Origin: Actinomycetota bacterium
GTDB taxonomy: Bacteria > Actinomycetota > UBA4738
Direction of reading: 5' to 3'
DNA length: 9,927 nucleotides
Assembly (NCBI GenBank): GCA_005888465.1
Contig: VAYJ01000113.1
Location: 1-9,927 of the forward strand
This document shows, piece after piece, positions 7,773-9,927 of the stretch (position 1 is the stretch's first letter; each line of letters begins with the position of its first letter). The position numbers and the translations under genes are program-made. Below the pieces are notes generated by a model. That model did not search any database. It saw nothing but the letters and a program-made list of their open reading frames with translations, and was not told where the DNA came from.

Positions 7773-7791
7773 GGTTGCCGGCACCGCAACC
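7773..7791. repeat. Inverted repeat in the divergent ileS/dksA region
   Basis: GGTTGC (7773-7778) and GCAACC (7786-7791) are perfect 6-bp inverted arms with a 7-bp spacer. The repeat covers the candidate -35 of the dksA-type gene and the -35 region opposite, for ileS. It could be an operator acting on both directions, or chance in GC-rich DNA. Confidence 0.3.
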
Positions 7792-7803
7792 GAGTGCTAC
7801 GGT
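7775..7803 (+). promoter_or_regulatory. Candidate dksA-type gene promoter
   Basis: TTGCCG (7775-7780) and TACGGT (7798-7803) are separated by exactly 17 bp, a good sigma-A-like arrangement for a GC-rich actinobacterium. The start of transcription would fall near 7810, only about 9 nt before the ATG at 7819. That fits the absence of a ribosome binding site there, so the mRNA would be leaderless or nearly so. The -35 overlaps an inverted repeat at 7773-7791. Confidence 0.4.
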
Positions 7804-7818
7804 GCGCGCGATCTCGCC

Positions 7819-8208
7819 ATGGCAACCAGAGCCACTATCCCCAAGAAGGAACTGCAGGAGCTGCGCGAGCGGCTCGTGGCCGAGCGGGGCGACCTCAAGG
7901 GGCAGTACGACGAGCTGGAGGAGTCCTCGTTCGCCGCGAACCAGTCCGAGCTCACCGGGGAGATGGGGTTCGACGAGGAATACGCCGACGCCGGGACGAA
8001 TACGTTCGAGCGCGAGAAGGATCTCTCGCTGGTCAACAACCTGCGCGATCTGATGGACCGGATCGACAAGGCGCTCGCGAAGATGGACGACGGCAGCTAC
8101 GGGCTCTGTGACCGCTGCGGCAAGCCGATCGAGAAGCTCCGGCTGAAGGCCCTGCCCTACGCGAACCTCTGCATCAAGGACAAGCAGGCCGAAGAGCGCG
8201 TCCGCTAG
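7819..8208 (+). CDS. TraR/DksA family zinc-finger regulator
   Basis: DksA/TraR proteins bind RNA polymerase through its secondary channel and modulate initiation; the role of actinobacterial members is less clear than in E. coli. The 129-aa product has an N-terminal coiled coil (about residues 8-90, LQELRERLVAERGDLKGQYDE and later NNLRDLMDRIDKALAKM) with an acidic tip around 51-60 (FDEEYADAGT). A zinc-finger region follows: GSYGLCDRCGKPIEKLRL then ALPYANLC. Cys97, Cys100 and Cys118 are present, but the fourth ligand position is Asp121 (CIKD), so the site is C3 rather than C4, as in some Gram-positive relatives. The ATG at 7819 matches where the family begins (IPKKELQEL); the frame is open further upstream, with an ATG at 7768, but that extension crosses the likely promoter. 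lspA starts 4 bp downstream. Confidence 0.88.
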   Translation: MATRATIPKKELQELRERLVAERGDLKGQYDELEESSFAANQSELTGEMGFDEEYADAGTNTFEREKDLSLVNNLRDLMDRIDKALAKMDDGSYGLCDRCGKPIEKLRLKALPYANLCIKDKQAEERVR

Positions 8209-8212
8209 GGCC

Positions 8213-8681
8213 GTGGCCGGGCGTCGTCGAATCCCCCCGCTGTTCTTCACCGCCGCGGCCGCCGTCTATGCGCTCGACCGCGTGACAAAGGTCCTCGCCG
8301 AGAAGTACCTGGAGGGCCACGCGCCCGTCACGATCGTCCCGCACATTGTGCAGCTCACCTTCGTGCGCAACGCGGGCGGGGCGTTCGGGATCCTCGGCCA
8401 TCAACCGTGGCTCTTCTTCGGCGCGACCATCCTGGTCTGTCTGGGGATCATCGTGAGCCTCCCGCGCGTGTCCTCGCTCCCCTCGGCGTTCGGGTTGGGG
8501 ATGATCCTGGGCGGGGCGCTCGGCAACCTCACGGACCGCGTCATCCACAGCGCGGGCGTCGTCGATTTCGTCGACTTCCACGTCTGGCCGGTCTTCAACA
8601 TGGCCGACTCCGCCATCGTCGTCGGGGCGATCGTGGTCGTCCTGGCGGGGCTCGGCCGCAAGCGCGAGCCGGCCCCGGCGC

Positions 8682-8692
<11 letters not shown>
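8213..8692 (+). CDS. lspA: Lipoprotein signal peptidase (signal peptidase II)
   Basis: A membrane aspartyl protease that removes the signal peptide from diacylglyceryl-modified prolipoproteins. The 159-aa product has four hydrophobic segments, at about 8-28, 64-83, 91-108 and 127-147. All family motifs are visible: LDRVTK (21-26), VRNAGGAFGIL (51-61), GGALGNLTDRV (100-110), VVDFVDFHVW (116-125) and FNMADSAI (128-135). Asp118 and Asp132 correspond to the catalytic pair, with Asn105 and Arg109 also conserved. The GTG start lies 4 bp after the stop of the dksA-type gene and has only a weak ribosome binding site (aggg), suggesting translational coupling. Its end overlaps rluD by 11 bp, the common lspA-rluD pair. 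Confidence 0.96.
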
Positions 8693-9584
<892 letters not shown>

Positions 9585-9595
9585 GCTCAGGCCGC

Positions 9596-9927
9596 GTGGA
9601 GACGGCGACGCTCTTTCGTCCGAACGATCCGGCGTTCGTCGCCGATCCGTACCCGGCGTACGCGGCGCTCCGCGCCGGCGGGCGAGCCCACTACGACGAA
9701 GCGACCGACCACTGGCTCGTGCCCTGGTACGAGGACGTCGACCGGCTCCTCCGGGACCGCCGCTTCGGGCGCACGTATCATCACCTGACGTCGGACGACG
9801 AGATGGGGCGGCCGTCGCCGCCCGCGTCGCACGCGCCGTTCTGGCACCTCATTCGCAACGGCATCCTCGACATGGAGCCGCCCGACCACACCCGGGTGCG
9901 CGCCCTGGTTTCCAAGGCGTTCACGCC
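9596..9927 (+). CDS. Cytochrome P450, N-terminal part (runs off the window)
   Basis: Haem monooxygenase that inserts oxygen into an organic substrate using electrons from a ferredoxin or similar partner; substrate unknown. Only the first 110 residues are present. They show the soluble bacterial CYP start: FVADPYPAYAALRAGG, then a WLVPWYEDVDRLLRDRRFGR strand-helix unit. At 90-110 is the C-helix region ILDMEPPDHTRVRALVSKAF, matching the family D-P-P-x-H-T-R-x-R motif whose His and Arg contact the haem propionates. The haem-cysteine loop and the I-helix threonine lie beyond the edge. The GTG start is 11 bp after the rluD stop with only a weak aggctcagg upstream; it is chosen because it places the family start correctly. 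It may be co-transcribed with rluD, though the function looks unrelated. Confidence 0.9.
   Translation, partial: METATLFRPNDPAFVADPYPAYAALRAGGRAHYDEATDHWLVPWYEDVDRLLRDRRFGRTYHHLTSDDEMGRPSPPASHAPFWHLIRNGILDMEPPDHTRVRALVSKAFT

Noticed and set aside
7725..7784. Longer ileS start at 7784 or 7751
   Set aside because: The extra residues (MPATSIRDADTMLRFVWEQS) are not part of IleRS, and the region contains the likely -10 box. The ATG at 7724 has a ribosome binding site.
4779..8111. A 1110-codon open frame on the plus strand opposite ileS
   Set aside because: It is antisense to a fully motif-supported ileS and runs into the dksA-type gene in a different frame. Its Arg/Pro/Gly/Val-rich product shows no family motif. 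Long antisense frames are expected in GC-rich DNA.
9587..9889. A 100-codon minus-strand frame at the window end
   Set aside because: It is antisense to the P450 start, which has clear family motifs (DPYPAYAALR, PPDHTRVR); the minus frame shows none.

Overview
This GC-rich window looks like chromosomal DNA of an actinobacterium or close relative, probably an uncultured lineage. The evidence is the cell-division set sepF, yggT and a DivIVA-domain gene, an actinobacterial-style secreted SpoIID/LytB protein, an IleRS of the Streptomyces-like long type, and frequent GTG starts. The genus cannot be named from the sequence. Apart from one broken gene it reads as dense housekeeping DNA; I see no CRISPR array, insertion sequence, tRNA, rRNA or defence system.

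Layout. Bases 20-1373 (+) hold a compact cell-division and polar-growth run: sepF, a one-repeat YggT membrane protein, and a DivIVA-domain coiled-coil protein. An 82-bp gap with a strong hairpin leads to a large secreted SpoIID/LytB protein (1456-3432, +) that carries an LGFP-like segment and a DUF11-like domain. It converges, with only 16 bp between stop codons, on a minus-strand pair. That pair is ileS (7724-4545) and, overlapping its stop by GTGA, a DmdA/GcvT-family gene (4548-3449). The second gene is interrupted near 3840 by what looks like an internal deletion that also shifts the frame.

A short divergent region (7725-7818) with candidate promoters on both strands separates ileS from a second plus-strand run: a TraR/DksA-type zinc-finger regulator, lspA and rluD. 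lspA starts 4 bp after the regulator, and rluD overlaps lspA by 11 bp. The 5' end of a cytochrome P450 gene then runs off the window edge.

How the genes fit together. sepF-yggT-divIVA, ileS, dksA, lspA and rluD are the usual neighbours downstream of the division/cell-wall (dcw) cluster in many Gram-positive genomes, normally all on one strand. Here ileS with its dmdA-like partner is flipped, and the SpoIID gene sits in between, so the cluster appears locally rearranged. The most notable biochemical point is a swapped class I signature in IleRS (G-I-H-H instead of H-x-G-H), a form linked to mupirocin hyper-resistance. No clearly new system was found.
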